From positions 372,001 to 436,000 of the forward strand of contig NZ_JBNXUN010000003.1 of NCBI RefSeq assembly GCF_050563525.1: a DNA stretch of 64,000 bases. The letters run 5' to 3'. Within the stretch, counting starts at the first letter, position 1. The number at the start of each line of letters is the position of its first letter. The DNA is from Falsiroseomonas sp050563525 (GTDB taxonomy: Bacteria > Pseudomonadota > Alphaproteobacteria > Acetobacterales > Acetobacteraceae). The notes under the pieces are model-generated. The model searched no databases. It was given only the letters and a program-made list of their open reading frames with translations, and had not been told where the DNA came from. Of this stretch, positions 24,769 through 32,503 are shown piece by piece. A program made the position numbers and the translations under genes.

Positions 24769-26330
24769 CAGGTGGGTGCCGCCTCCGTCGCGGATTGCAG
24801 GCAGGATTCAGGTGCCAATGCCAGGCGCATGGTAAACAGCGCGCCGCCATCCGGCAGGTTGCGGCCCTCGATCCGACCGCCCATGCCACGCGCGACGGCG
24901 GCTGCGAGCGGCAGGCCGAGGCCGCTGCCGCGGCCTGGATCTCGGGTGGTGAAGAACGGGTCGAAGATCGCATCGCGAAGGCTGTCCGGGAAGCCGGGAC
25001 CGGTATCCTGCACCTCGATCACCGCCTCGCCCGCCTCGGCGCGGAGCGTGACGAAAATCGAGGCATCAGAACCCGGATCAACCTGGCGCTTGTCCAGAAC
25101 CGCGTCACGTGCGTTGGCGAGAAGCTGCATCAGCGCCTGTTCGAGGCGCGCCGACGCACCGCGGACAGGCAGAAGCGCGGCCTGCTGGTGCAGGCGGATC
25201 GTGATATCCTCCGCGGCGTATTGCCCGGCTGCTGTATGGACAGCCGCTGCGGCGGCGCGCGCGGCGTCGAACACCTGCGTGACGCCCGCCTCCTCGCCCG
25301 GCAGGGCTCGGATGCGGGCGACCAGGTCCCCGGCGCGCCGAAGCTGACCCTCCACAACGCCCAGCGCGTTGTGAAGCTTTTCCGTCTGCCGCGGTGGTTC
25401 GAACCCGGCGGTCGCGGCGCGCGCGCTGCGCAGCCACAGCATCGCCGCGTTCAGCGGCTGGCTGGTCTCGTGCGCCAAGCCGGCGCACATGGTGCCCACG
25501 GTGGCGAGCCGCGCGCTCTGCAACAGGTCCGCCTGCAGGCGGCGGGTCATGGTGATGTCGCGTGCCGAACCGAGCAGGCGATCCACGCGACCATCCTGGT
25601 CCATCATCGGAACCAGCACCGTCTGCCAGACACGGAGCCCCAGCGGGGTTTCCGCTTCGACGACGTACTCGACCGGTTGCCGGGCTTCAGCCGCCTTGTG
25701 CCAGTGCGGCAGGGCGGCGGCGAGCATGGCGGAGGGGATGACCTTCGAGACCGGGTATCCCACGATGTCCTTGGCGTGCAGCCCGAACAGGCGCTCGAAA
25801 GCCGGGTTCACGGTCTCCATAACGAAGCCGCCCGCCTCCACGCGGACCACGAACAGCGCCTCCGCCAGGTTCTCGATGAAGGCGGCGATCCGTGCCTCGC
25901 TGGCCACGGCACGGGATTCGGCCAATCGACGCTCCTCCACCTCCCGCGCCAGGGCCGCATGGCTTGGCAGGGCGAGCAGACGGGGCAGCAGCGGCCATAG
26001 CACGATGGCGGTAGAGACGGAGATTGCGGCGGTGAGCGCCTTGATCAGGCCCTCCGTCACATCGTCCGGATAGAACATCGTCCAGGCATGCATCAGGTGG
26101 GTTGTGCCGCAGGCGATGATGAACAGGGCGAAGAGCCCGAAGACCCACGGATAGGCGAGGTCGCGCCGCCGCAGCACGAAGACGATCAGAACGATTGGAA
26201 TCGAGAAGTAGGCAAGGCCGGTTGCGATATCGGATATTATATGCAGCCAGACAAGATCAGGGTCTGTCAGTGTGCAGAGTCCCGTTGACCGAAGCTGAGG
26301 TCCTTGCAGAGAAGGTAGATTGAACGGCAT
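24768..26330 (-). CDS. Histidine kinase with ethylene-receptor-like membrane domain
   Basis: A 520-residue membrane kinase. Residues ~25-110 closely resemble the ETR1 ethylene-binding domain: HIISDIATGLAYFSIP, then FIIACGTTHLMHAW, with counterparts of ETR1 Asp25 (D34), Ile62, Cys65 (C74) and His69 (H78). It continues with SVSTAIVLWPLLPRLLALPS, a PAS domain (~150-265), phospho-acceptor GLAHETSQPLNAAML, N box LLANARDAVLD, and G boxes DTGPGF and GSGLGLPLAAAVARGMGG. It has no receiver of its own; one is encoded by the overlapping next gene. Ethylene or another small apolar ligand via Cu(I) is an inference from the conserved residues. Confidence 0.9.
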   Translation of the reverse strand: MPFNLPSLQGPQLRSTGLCTLTDPDLVWLHIISDIATGLAYFSIPIVLIVFVLRRRDLAYPWVFGLFALFIIACGTTHLMHAWTMFYPDDVTEGLIKALTAAISVSTAIVLWPLLPRLLALPSHAALAREVEERRLAESRAVASEARIAAFIENLAEALFVVRVEAGGFVMETVNPAFERLFGLHAKDIVGYPVSKVIPSAMLAAALPHWHKAAEARQPVEYVVEAETPLGLRVWQTVLVPMMDQDGRVDRLLGSARDITMTRRLQADLLQSARLATVGTMCAGLAHETSQPLNAAMLWLRSARAATAGFEPPRQTEKLHNALGVVEGQLRRAGDLVARIRALPGEEAGVTQVFDAARAAAAAVHTAAGQYAAEDITIRLHQQAALLPVRGASARLEQALMQLLANARDAVLDKRQVDPGSDASIFVTLRAEAGEAVIEVQDTGPGFPDSLRDAIFDPFFTTRDPGRGSGLGLPLAAAVARGMGGRIEGRNLPDGGALFTMRLALAPESCLQSATEAAPT

Positions 26331-26457
26331 TAGGTTTATGTGTGGGACTCAATAGATTTAGATTTTGACCATAGCAGTGTACGCGGCCGCGCGCTGCGGC
26401 GCACCGGGCCTCTCGCCGTCCGATCACGGTTCCTTGAACTGATCTTGGGGCCTGGCC
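26331..26457 (-). promoter_or_regulatory. AT-rich leader and probable promoter of the second ethylene-receptor-like kinase
   Basis: Bases 26331-26390 are strikingly AT-rich for this genome and lie directly upstream of the kinase start, after the AtzH-like gene end. A promoter here is likely, but I cannot assign -35/-10 boxes with confidence. Confidence 0.35.
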
Positions 26458-26835
26458 TCACGGTGCAGGCGGCATCAGGCTGACATGCGCTGCCACGACG
26501 CGCCAACCTTCCGGCCGCCGCACCCAGGTCTGGCTCTGCCGGCCAACACGCCCATTGCGGGCAAAGGTGGTGTTTGCGGTAGCAAAGTCCTGGCCATGGG
26601 TCGTGATGACCGTGTGCAGCAATTCCCGCTCGAGACCGACCGACGGCCGGGCGGCGCGGAATGCCATGATCTCGGCATACCCGTGCAGGTTTTCCCCAGC
26701 ACCATAGCGGATCGTTCGCGGATCGTTCCAGAACAACTCGTCCAGCACCGCCACGTCGTTGGCAACCAGAGCCTGCTCGTACCGCCTGAAGGCCGCGGTG
26801 ACTTCGGCGAGCGTCTCGGGGAGGTCGGTCTGCAT
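26458..26835 (-). CDS. AtzH/HpxZ-like NTF2-fold protein
   Basis: A 125-residue NTF2-like protein: AFRRYEQALVANDVAVLDELFW, RYGAGENLHGYAEIMAFR, and the C-terminal QTWVRRPEGWRVVAAHVSLM. This pattern matches the AtzH/HpxZ family, whose members occur in cyanurate/allophanate and oxalurate operons, where AtzH helps process 1-carboxybiuret. Start 26835 is the family start. It lies 8 bases behind the DUF6282 gene. Its true partners here are unclear, because the allophanate hydrolase genes are 18 kb away. Confidence 0.78.
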   Translation of the reverse strand: MQTDLPETLAEVTAAFRRYEQALVANDVAVLDELFWNDPRTIRYGAGENLHGYAEIMAFRAARPSVGLERELLHTVITTHGQDFATANTTFARNGRVGRQSQTWVRRPEGWRVVAAHVSLMPPAP

Positions 26836-26843
26836 CGGGTCTC

Positions 26844-27752
26844 TCAGTCCAGGCCAAACAGGGCGGCGGGGTTGGTCGAGGTCATGCGGCGAATCTCCGC
26901 TTCGGTGAAGCCCTCCGACTGCACCAGCAGCAGATACTCTCGGAAGCACTCGACCGGCGGCGGCAGCAGGAAGACGCCGCCATCGGAGGACAGGATGCAA
27001 TGGTCGCCGGCGGCACGGATGCGCGGGGTGAAATCCTGGATGGTGCTGGCGGAGGAAATCTTGTGCTTTTCCTCATCCACATGAGTCAGGCCGACCTGGG
27101 TCGCATGGGTCAGGATGAAGAAGGACAGTTCCACATAGCCGCCGAGGGCGGTGATCGCCCGGATCTGGTCGATGGCATAGCGCGAGCCATGCGTGCGGAT
27201 GCGGGAGACGCCTCGGCGCCGGCATTCCTCGGCCAGGGCGACGGCCTCCCGTCCCGACACATGGCCGCAGTCGAAGACCACGTCCTTCTCGGCACACAGG
27301 TCCATAATGGCGCAGACGACGTCCGGCACCTGCCCGGATTCGGGAACCTGGAAGGTGGTTTCCAGGAAGGTGGGGCCGCGCCCCTCGCGCTCCGCGATGT
27401 AGCGGGTGTGGTGTGTCGGCAGCGAGACGAAGCGGGCCCCGGTGCCGGGCCCGTAGCCATAGCCAATGGCGGCTTTCGCCACTTCCAGCGTCACGCCGCC
27501 GGCCGTCGGCTGCATGATGACGCCGCCGAAGGCGTGGCAGCCGAGATGCCCGAGTTCGTCATTGGCCAGGGCGGCGAAGCCCGACGTATTCTGGAAGTTG
27601 CACATGATGCCGATGGCCTTCATGCCCGCGGCGGCGGCCTGGCGCACCGCATCGAACACGTTCACGGAACGGCCGTTGAGGTGCGGGGCGCAGTGCACGT
27701 GGCAGTCGATGGCGCCCTGTAGCAGGTTCATGCCGGGCATCGTGTAGGCCAT
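26844..27752 (-). CDS. DUF6282 family metal-dependent hydrolase-like protein
   Basis: A 302-residue amidohydrolase/PHP-like protein: metal motif IDCHVHCAPHLNGRS near the N terminus, FVSLPTHHTRYIAE, FDCGHVSGREAVALAEE, and C-terminal DHCILSSDGGVF followed by TSTNPAALFGLD, as in amidohydrolase-type barrels. It begins after a GAGGAG site and sits 12 bases after the ABC permease gene, ending the ABC operon. It probably hydrolyses or cleaves the imported compound. Substrate unknown. Confidence 0.75.
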   Translation of the reverse strand: MAYTMPGMNLLQGAIDCHVHCAPHLNGRSVNVFDAVRQAAAAGMKAIGIMCNFQNTSGFAALANDELGHLGCHAFGGVIMQPTAGGVTLEVAKAAIGYGYGPGTGARFVSLPTHHTRYIAEREGRGPTFLETTFQVPESGQVPDVVCAIMDLCAEKDVVFDCGHVSGREAVALAEECRRRGVSRIRTHGSRYAIDQIRAITALGGYVELSFFILTHATQVGLTHVDEEKHKISSASTIQDFTPRIRAAGDHCILSSDGGVFLLPPPVECFREYLLLVQSEGFTEAEIRRMTSTNPAALFGLD

Positions 27753-27764
27753 TCCTGATTCTCC

Positions 27765-28445
27765 TCAGCGTCGCGCGAGACGGGCTTCGAGCCGTTCGCC
27801 GAAATGTTTCGTGGGCCAGCAGATCAGGAAGTACAGCACCAGGATGGTGCCGAAGCAGAGCAAGGCTGAAAAGCCGCGGGTGTTCAGGATTTTCGCGGCA
27901 TAGGTCAACTCCATCACGCCGATCTGGCTGGCGATGGAGGTGCTTTTGATGAAGCCGACGGTGTAGCCGAACAGAGGCGGCAGAACGACACGAAAACTCT
28001 GCGGCGCGACGATGCGGAACAGGGTGCGCCAGCGGCCGAAATTCATCGCCTCCGCCGCATCCCATTGCGGTGCCGGGATCGCCTCGATGCCCGCGCGGGC
28101 GATCTCGGCGGCGAAGGCGGCGGCCGAGAGGATGACGGTGACCAGCGCGATGGTGAACAGGCTGGCCTCGGTCCCGGAGAATTGGAAGGCGAAGAACACG
28201 CACATCAGCTTCACGAGGAAGGGGATGCGGCGGAAGACCTCGACATACAGCGTGGCGGCCAGGCGCAGCGGCCCGACGCCGAACAGGCGCGGGTGACGGC
28301 AGATGGCGAACAGGAAGCCGAAGCCAAAGCCGACGCAGGCGCCGAGCCAGGACAGCAGCAGTGTGTTGACCAGCGCCTCCCCGATGAACAGCAGATTCCA
28401 GTAGCCGAAGAAGCGTGGCGATTCCTCGATGACCTGCGCCCACAT
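27765..28445 (-). CDS. Amino acid ABC transporter permease (copy 1, second permease)
   Basis: A 226-residue HisM/GlnP-type inner-membrane permease with about five helices and the ATPase-contacting EAA loop AEIARAGIEAIPAPQWDAAEAMNFG. It follows the other permease after 3 bases. It is paralogous to the permease at 34507-35211, with the same N-terminal PRFFGYWNLLF against PRFYTWWNLRF. Confidence 0.92.
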   Translation of the reverse strand: MWAQVIEESPRFFGYWNLLFIGEALVNTLLLSWLGACVGFGFGFLFAICRHPRLFGVGPLRLAATLYVEVFRRIPFLVKLMCVFFAFQFSGTEASLFTIALVTVILSAAAFAAEIARAGIEAIPAPQWDAAEAMNFGRWRTLFRIVAPQSFRVVLPPLFGYTVGFIKSTSIASQIGVMELTYAAKILNTRGFSALLCFGTILVLYFLICWPTKHFGERLEARLARR

Positions 28446-28448
28446 CGT

Positions 28449-29123
28449 TCAAAACACCTTGGCGTCGACGCGGAACAGCCAGCGTCCGAGCAGCGCCAGC
28501 GCCAGGGAGCAGACCAGCGTCAGCACGATGTAGATCACCGCCGTGATCGAGAAGACCTCCAGCGCCCGGAAGGTCAGCGAATTGACGTTGTAGGCGCGGC
28601 CGGTGAGTTCCTCGACCGCGAAGATGGCGGCGATGGAGGTGGTCATCACCTGGATGATGAACTGGTTGGCGAGCGGCGGATACAGCACCTTGGCGATGTG
28701 CGGCAGGATCACGTACCAGACCGTCTGGAACAGCGAGAACCCCATGACGGAGGCCGCATCCAGCTCCGTCCGCCGCAGGCTGGCGAAGCCGGCGCGCTGG
28801 ATTTCGGTGAGGTAGGCACCGGCGTTCAGCGACATGCCGATGGCGACCGCGGCGTAGGGCGACAGCAGGATGCCCATGTCCGGCAGCACGAAGAAGATGA
28901 AGAAGATCTGCACCAGCAGCGGCGTGTTGATGAAGAAGGTGACGTAGGCCTGCACCGCGAGCCGCGCGGGGCGCGGCCCGTAGCTGAGCACCGTCGCATT
29001 CACCAGCCCGATGCCCCAGCCGATGAAGAAGGAGATGCAGGCGAGTTGCAGCGTCAGCCAGGCCCCGGCCAGCAGATAGGGGATATGGCCGGTGACCTGC
29101 GAATAGATGAGCGTATAGCTCAT
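28449..29123 (-). CDS. Amino acid ABC transporter permease (copy 1, first permease)
   Basis: A 224-residue polar-amino-acid permease. Hydrophobic helices surround the EAA-like loop TEIQRAGFASLRRTELDAAS, typical of the HisQ/HisM group. It lies 3 bases behind the binding protein gene and ends with DAKVF, like its paralogue at 35211-35879 (KAKVF). Confidence 0.92.
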   Translation of the reverse strand: MSYTLIYSQVTGHIPYLLAGAWLTLQLACISFFIGWGIGLVNATVLSYGPRPARLAVQAYVTFFINTPLLVQIFFIFFVLPDMGILLSPYAAVAIGMSLNAGAYLTEIQRAGFASLRRTELDAASVMGFSLFQTVWYVILPHIAKVLYPPLANQFIIQVMTTSIAAIFAVEELTGRAYNVNSLTFRALEVFSITAVIYIVLTLVCSLALALLGRWLFRVDAKVF

Positions 29124-29126
29124 TCC

Positions 29127-29951
29127 TCAGAAGAACGGGCTGTGCGGCACCTTGGTGAACATCGGCCCGTCGAACCACTTCTCCCACGCACGCTCGATCG
29201 TGCCGTCCACATGCAACTCGTACAGCGCGATGTTGAGCCAGTTGCGTAGCGAGTGGTTGTTCTTCGCCACGCCGAGACCGGAATAGGTGACGCCGAAGCT
29301 CGGCACACCCGTCACCTCCCACTCAACCTGCCGGAATGGGCGCAGCGCGAAGCGCACGGAATCGACGCCGTCGAAGCTGGCCTGCGCGCGGCCCTGCGCG
29401 ATGGCACGGTTGCGGTCCGGATAGTTGTCCAGCAGCAGGACCTGCGCGTTAGGAATCGCGCGGGCGATGTAGGGGATGGCGGTGGTGCCGCGTACCTGCG
29501 CCAAGGTGACCTCCGGCTTGTTCAACGCCTCAAGGGTCGTGTGGCCGCGGCCGGCGATGGCGACGATGCCGTAGTTTTCGGAATGCACCGGCACGGTGTA
29601 GTCGATGACCTTGGCACGCTCGCTAGTGCGGCTCATCGCGCCCATGACGAAGTCGATGCGGCCGGAGGCGACCATCGGGATGCGATCGGGCGAGCCCACC
29701 GCCTGCAGCGCCAGGCGCACGCCGAGCTTGGCGGCGATGGCGGCGGCGACCTCCGGCTCGAAGCCATCGATCACGTTGCGGTCGTTGAACAGGGCCCGCG
29801 GCGGCAGGGTCGGATTCACGCCGACGCGCAGTTCGCCGGCCCGCAGCACATCCTCCAGCGGGCGAGCCGAGGCCTGGTTGGGGGTGAGCAGGGCGGCGCC
29901 GGCGGCGGCCGCGGCCGCACCGCCGACGAACAACTTGCGACGATCGGTCAT
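29127..29951 (-). CDS. Amino acid ABC transporter substrate-binding protein (copy 1)
   Basis: A 274-residue periplasmic binding protein with a signal peptide containing a Tat-like DRRKLFVGG and cleavage near ASA. The mature lobe pattern is of the HisJ/GlnH family: LRVGVNPTLPPRALFN, GFEPEVAAAIAAKLGV, SPDRIPMVASGRIDFVMGAMSRT, and DYTVPVHSE. It has a GAGGAGAG ribosome-binding site. It is clearly paralogous to the protein at 35881-36705 (shared SPDRIP, VIDYTVP and LLDNYPD). The ligand is probably an amino acid or opine-like compound. Confidence 0.92.
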   Translation of the reverse strand: MTDRRKLFVGGAAAAAAGAALLTPNQASARPLEDVLRAGELRVGVNPTLPPRALFNDRNVIDGFEPEVAAAIAAKLGVRLALQAVGSPDRIPMVASGRIDFVMGAMSRTSERAKVIDYTVPVHSENYGIVAIAGRGHTTLEALNKPEVTLAQVRGTTAIPYIARAIPNAQVLLLDNYPDRNRAIAQGRAQASFDGVDSVRFALRPFRQVEWEVTGVPSFGVTYSGLGVAKNNHSLRNWLNIALYELHVDGTIERAWEKWFDGPMFTKVPHSPFF

Positions 29952-29961
29952 GTCTCTCTCC

Positions 29962-30702
29962 TCAATGGCGCAGGATTCGGGCGGTGAAGTCGCGCAGGCG
30001 AGTGCTTTGGGGCGTGTCGAAGATCTGCGCGGGTGGGCCGACCTCCACCACGCGGCCCTGGTCCATGAACACGACGGTGGTCGCGACCTCGCGGATGAAG
30101 GACATCTCGTGGCTGACGATCAGCATGGTCATGCCATCGGCGTGCAGGGCGCGGATGGTGTCCAGCACCTCCCCCACCAGTTCGGGGTCGAGCGCGCTGG
30201 TGACCTCGTCCAGCAGCAGGATATCGGGATGCAGCGCCAGCGCACGGGCAATGGCGACGCGCTGCTGCTGGCCGCCGGACAATTCGTCCGGGTAGGCGTT
30301 GAACTTCTCTCCGAGTCCGACCTTGGCGAGCAAGGCACGTGCCTCCGCCTCCACCTCCTTCGCAGGGCGCTTCTTCACCAGGGTCGGCGCGATGGCCACG
30401 TTGCGCAGCGCCGTCATGTTCTGGAACAGGTTGTACTGCTGGAAGACGATGGCGAAGCGGTCGCGCGCGGCGCGCAGTGAGCCGGCATTGGTGTAGTCGA
30501 TCGGCTTTCCGCCGAGCGTGACGCTGCCGGCATGCGGCTTCAGAAGGCCGACGAGGGCGCGCAGCAGCGATGACTTGCCGGAGCCGGACGGTCCGATCAG
30601 CCCCACCACCTCGCCCTTGGCAAAGTTCAACGTGACGTCGTTCAACACGTCCGCCTTGCCGCCATAGCTAGCGGTCAGCCCATTCAGCGCGAGGAAGGCC
30701 AA
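29962..30702 (-). CDS. Amino acid ABC transporter ATP-binding protein
   Basis: A 246-residue ATPase: Walker A GPSGSGKS, Q loop in FQQYNLF, signature LSGGQQQR, Walker B ILLLDEVTSALDP, and switch His in LIVSHEM. I place the start at TTG 30702 because a GGAAGGGGA site precedes it and the family begins there; an ATG at 30819 would add 39 odd residues and cross the divergent gene start. It is the first gene of this transporter operon and the only ATPase for two permease/binding-protein sets. Confidence 0.9.
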   Translation of the reverse strand: MAFLALNGLTASYGGKADVLNDVTLNFAKGEVVGLIGPSGSGKSSLLRALVGLLKPHAGSVTLGGKPIDYTNAGSLRAARDRFAIVFQQYNLFQNMTALRNVAIAPTLVKKRPAKEVEAEARALLAKVGLGEKFNAYPDELSGGQQQRVAIARALALHPDILLLDEVTSALDPELVGEVLDTIRALHADGMTMLIVSHEMSFIREVATTVVFMDQGRVVEVGPPAQIFDTPQSTRLRDFTARILRH

Positions 30703-30812
30703 GCCCGGTTCCCCTTCCTTTCCATTCCCGAAAGTGTCTTTGCGGAAAGGTGGCCCCGTCAAGCGGCAATAGAGGTCATAGACGCAGCGTCGTGGTGCGA
30801 TAGGATAAAGAT
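30703..30812. promoter_or_regulatory. Divergent promoter region of the oxidation/transport island
   Basis: About 110 bases between divergently read genes: the ABC ATPase and the 2Fe-2S protein. It is locally AT-richer, with a CTTTCC/GGAAAG inverted pair around 30718-30748 and a purine-rich TAGGATAAAG before the plus-strand start. Both operons must start here. No regulator gene lies beside it. Confidence 0.45.
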
Positions 30813-31091
30813 GTGGCACATGATCTCCGTATCGCAGGCATCCAGCGCCCCGCAGAGGTGTCCTTCACCTTCGAGGGCCAGGCTTTGATGGCGCCGGCGG
30901 GCGAAGCTTTGGCCGTCGCGTTGCTCGCCAGCGGTATACGGCGGCTCGGCGAGGGGATGGATCCGGCGCGACCGCGCGTTGCGCTGTGCCTGATGGGCGT
31001 CTGCCAGCAATGCCTGGTGCGCGTCGGCGGGCGCCTGGTGCAGGCGTGCATCACCCCGGTGCAGGAAGGAATCGCGGTGACACGCGCATGA
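30813..31091 (+). CDS. Dehydrogenase 2Fe-2S small subunit
   Basis: A 92-residue 2Fe-2S protein. The cluster ligands are in CLMGVCQQCLVRVGGRLVQAC, the pattern of HcnA/SoxA-like N-terminal ferredoxin domains that occur as a separate small subunit. It is the gamma-type subunit of a three-part FAD dehydrogenase with the next two genes. The start is GTG at 30813; the first 22 residues fit a beta-grasp fold, so a later ATG is less likely. ATGA links it to the next gene. Confidence 0.85.
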   Translation: MAHDLRIAGIQRPAEVSFTFEGQALMAPAGEALAVALLASGIRRLGEGMDPARPRVALCLMGVCQQCLVRVGGRLVQACITPVQEGIAVTRA

Positions 31092-32503
31092 GTTTCGATG
31101 TCGCGGTGCTCGGTGGCGGGCCGGCCGGCATGGCGGCGGCGACGGAAGCGGCGCGACGCGGTGCGCGGGTGCTGCTGCTGGAGGAAAGCCCGGCGCCGGG
31201 CGGGCAGGTCTACCGGGCGCCGCCGCCAGGTTTCGTCATCAAGCCCGATTCGGATGCGCGCGCGGGCAACGCTCTGCGCGCCGCCCTGGCCGCCAGTGGC
31301 GCGGAGGTGCGTACCGGATGCCGCGTCTGGGGCGTGGGCGGCGGCGCGCTGGTGGCGGCCGGCGTGGCACCGGCGCCGTTCCGGCTGGATGCGCTGGCGC
31401 CGGATGGCAGCAGCTTCCATGTCGAGTCGCGGGCGCTGGTGGTGTGCGCGGGGACGCATGAACGCATCATCCCTTTCCCCGGCTGGACGCTGCCCGGCGT
31501 GATGGGCCTGGCTGCGGCGACAATCCTGATGAAGGCACAGGGTGTGCTGCCGGGGCGGCGCGTGGTGGTGGCCGGTGCCGGGCCTCTGCTGTTCGCAGTG
31601 GCGTGGAAGCTGGTGAAGGCGGGAGCGAAGGTGGCCGCCGTGGTGGATCTCGCGACCAGCGGCGAATGGGCACGAGCGCTGCCGGCGCTGGCGGCGCGGC
31701 CGGACCTGCTGGCGCGCGGAATGGGTTGGCGCGCGGGCCTGCGCGCCCAGGGTGTGCCAGTGCTGGCTGGAGCGCGCATCGCCGCTGCGGAAGGCAATGC
31801 GGTGCTGGAACGGGTGCGGGTGGCGGAGCGCGCCTTCGACTGCGACGCGCTGTGCATCGGCCATGGGCTGGTGCCGGCGACCGAAGCCACGCGGACCTTC
31901 CGCGCCACGCATCGCTACGCCACGGGGGATGGCGGCTGGGTGCCGGTGCTGGATCAGGATGGCCGCTGTTCAGTGCCATTCCTGTACGCGGCGGGCGACG
32001 GCGCCGGGATTCGCGGTGCCGCGGCGGCGCCGGATGCGGGGCGGCTCGCGGCCCTCGCGGCGCTGCACGACCTCGGCCTGCTGGATGGCCCATCGCATGC
32101 TGTCGCGCGTGCCATCCCGGCCAGGGCCCATGCGCGGGCGGCGCGCGCGGGTGCTGCGATGGCGCGCATGATGGCGCTGCGGCCAGTCCTGGTTGCGGCG
32201 ATACCGCCGGACACGGTTGTGTGCCGCTGCGAAGGCGTCACGCGCGCCGAGATCGAGGCCGCCTGCACCGATGGCGCGACGGACATGAACCAGCTCAAGC
32301 AGTTCACCCGCTGCGGCATGGGCCCCTGCCAGGGGCGCCTGTGCGGAGAGGCGGCGGCGGAGTTGGTCGCGATGCGGGTGGGAGGTCGCGAGAAGGTGGG
32401 CTTCGCCACGGGGCGCCTGCCGTTGCGGCCGGTGGCGATGGACGCGCTGCTCGGCGAATTCGACTACGCGGACATTCCCGTGCCGGCCGCGGCGCCGATC
32501 TGA
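31088..32503 (+). CDS. FAD/2Fe-2S dehydrogenase alpha-type subunit (HcnB/OoxA-like)
   Basis: A 471-residue FAD/NAD(P)-type oxidoreductase: FAD motif VLGGGPAGMAAATEAARRG, second nucleotide motif VVVAGAGPLLFAVAWKL, and a C-terminal BFD-like 2Fe-2S domain with VCRCEGVTRAEIEAAC and CGMGPCQGRLC (cluster cysteines). Subunits of this shape occur in opine oxidases, hydrogen cyanide synthase and D-hydroxyproline dehydrogenase, where they pass electrons. It couples on both sides by ATGA/TGATG. Confidence 0.9.
   Translation: MSFDVAVLGGGPAGMAAATEAARRGARVLLLEESPAPGGQVYRAPPPGFVIKPDSDARAGNALRAALAASGAEVRTGCRVWGVGGGALVAAGVAPAPFRLDALAPDGSSFHVESRALVVCAGTHERIIPFPGWTLPGVMGLAAATILMKAQGVLPGRRVVVAGAGPLLFAVAWKLVKAGAKVAAVVDLATSGEWARALPALAARPDLLARGMGWRAGLRAQGVPVLAGARIAAAEGNAVLERVRVAERAFDCDALCIGHGLVPATEATRTFRATHRYATGDGGWVPVLDQDGRCSVPFLYAAGDGAGIRGAAAAPDAGRLAALAALHDLGLLDGPSHAVARAIPARAHARAARAGAAMARMMALRPVLVAAIPPDTVVCRCEGVTRAEIEAACTDGATDMNQLKQFTRCGMGPCQGRLCGEAAAELVAMRVGGREKVGFATGRLPLRPVAMDALLGEFDYADIPVPAAAPI

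Noticed and set aside
26844..27752. DUF6282 protein as a dihydroorotase or allantoinase
   Set aside because: The HVH metal motif is there, but I cannot see the full dihydroorotase ligand set, so only the broader family is called.
28065..29249. Glu/Asp/Gln-rich open frame on the plus strand of the ABC permease region
   Set aside because: It mirrors codon bias of the permease genes and has no start context or homology.
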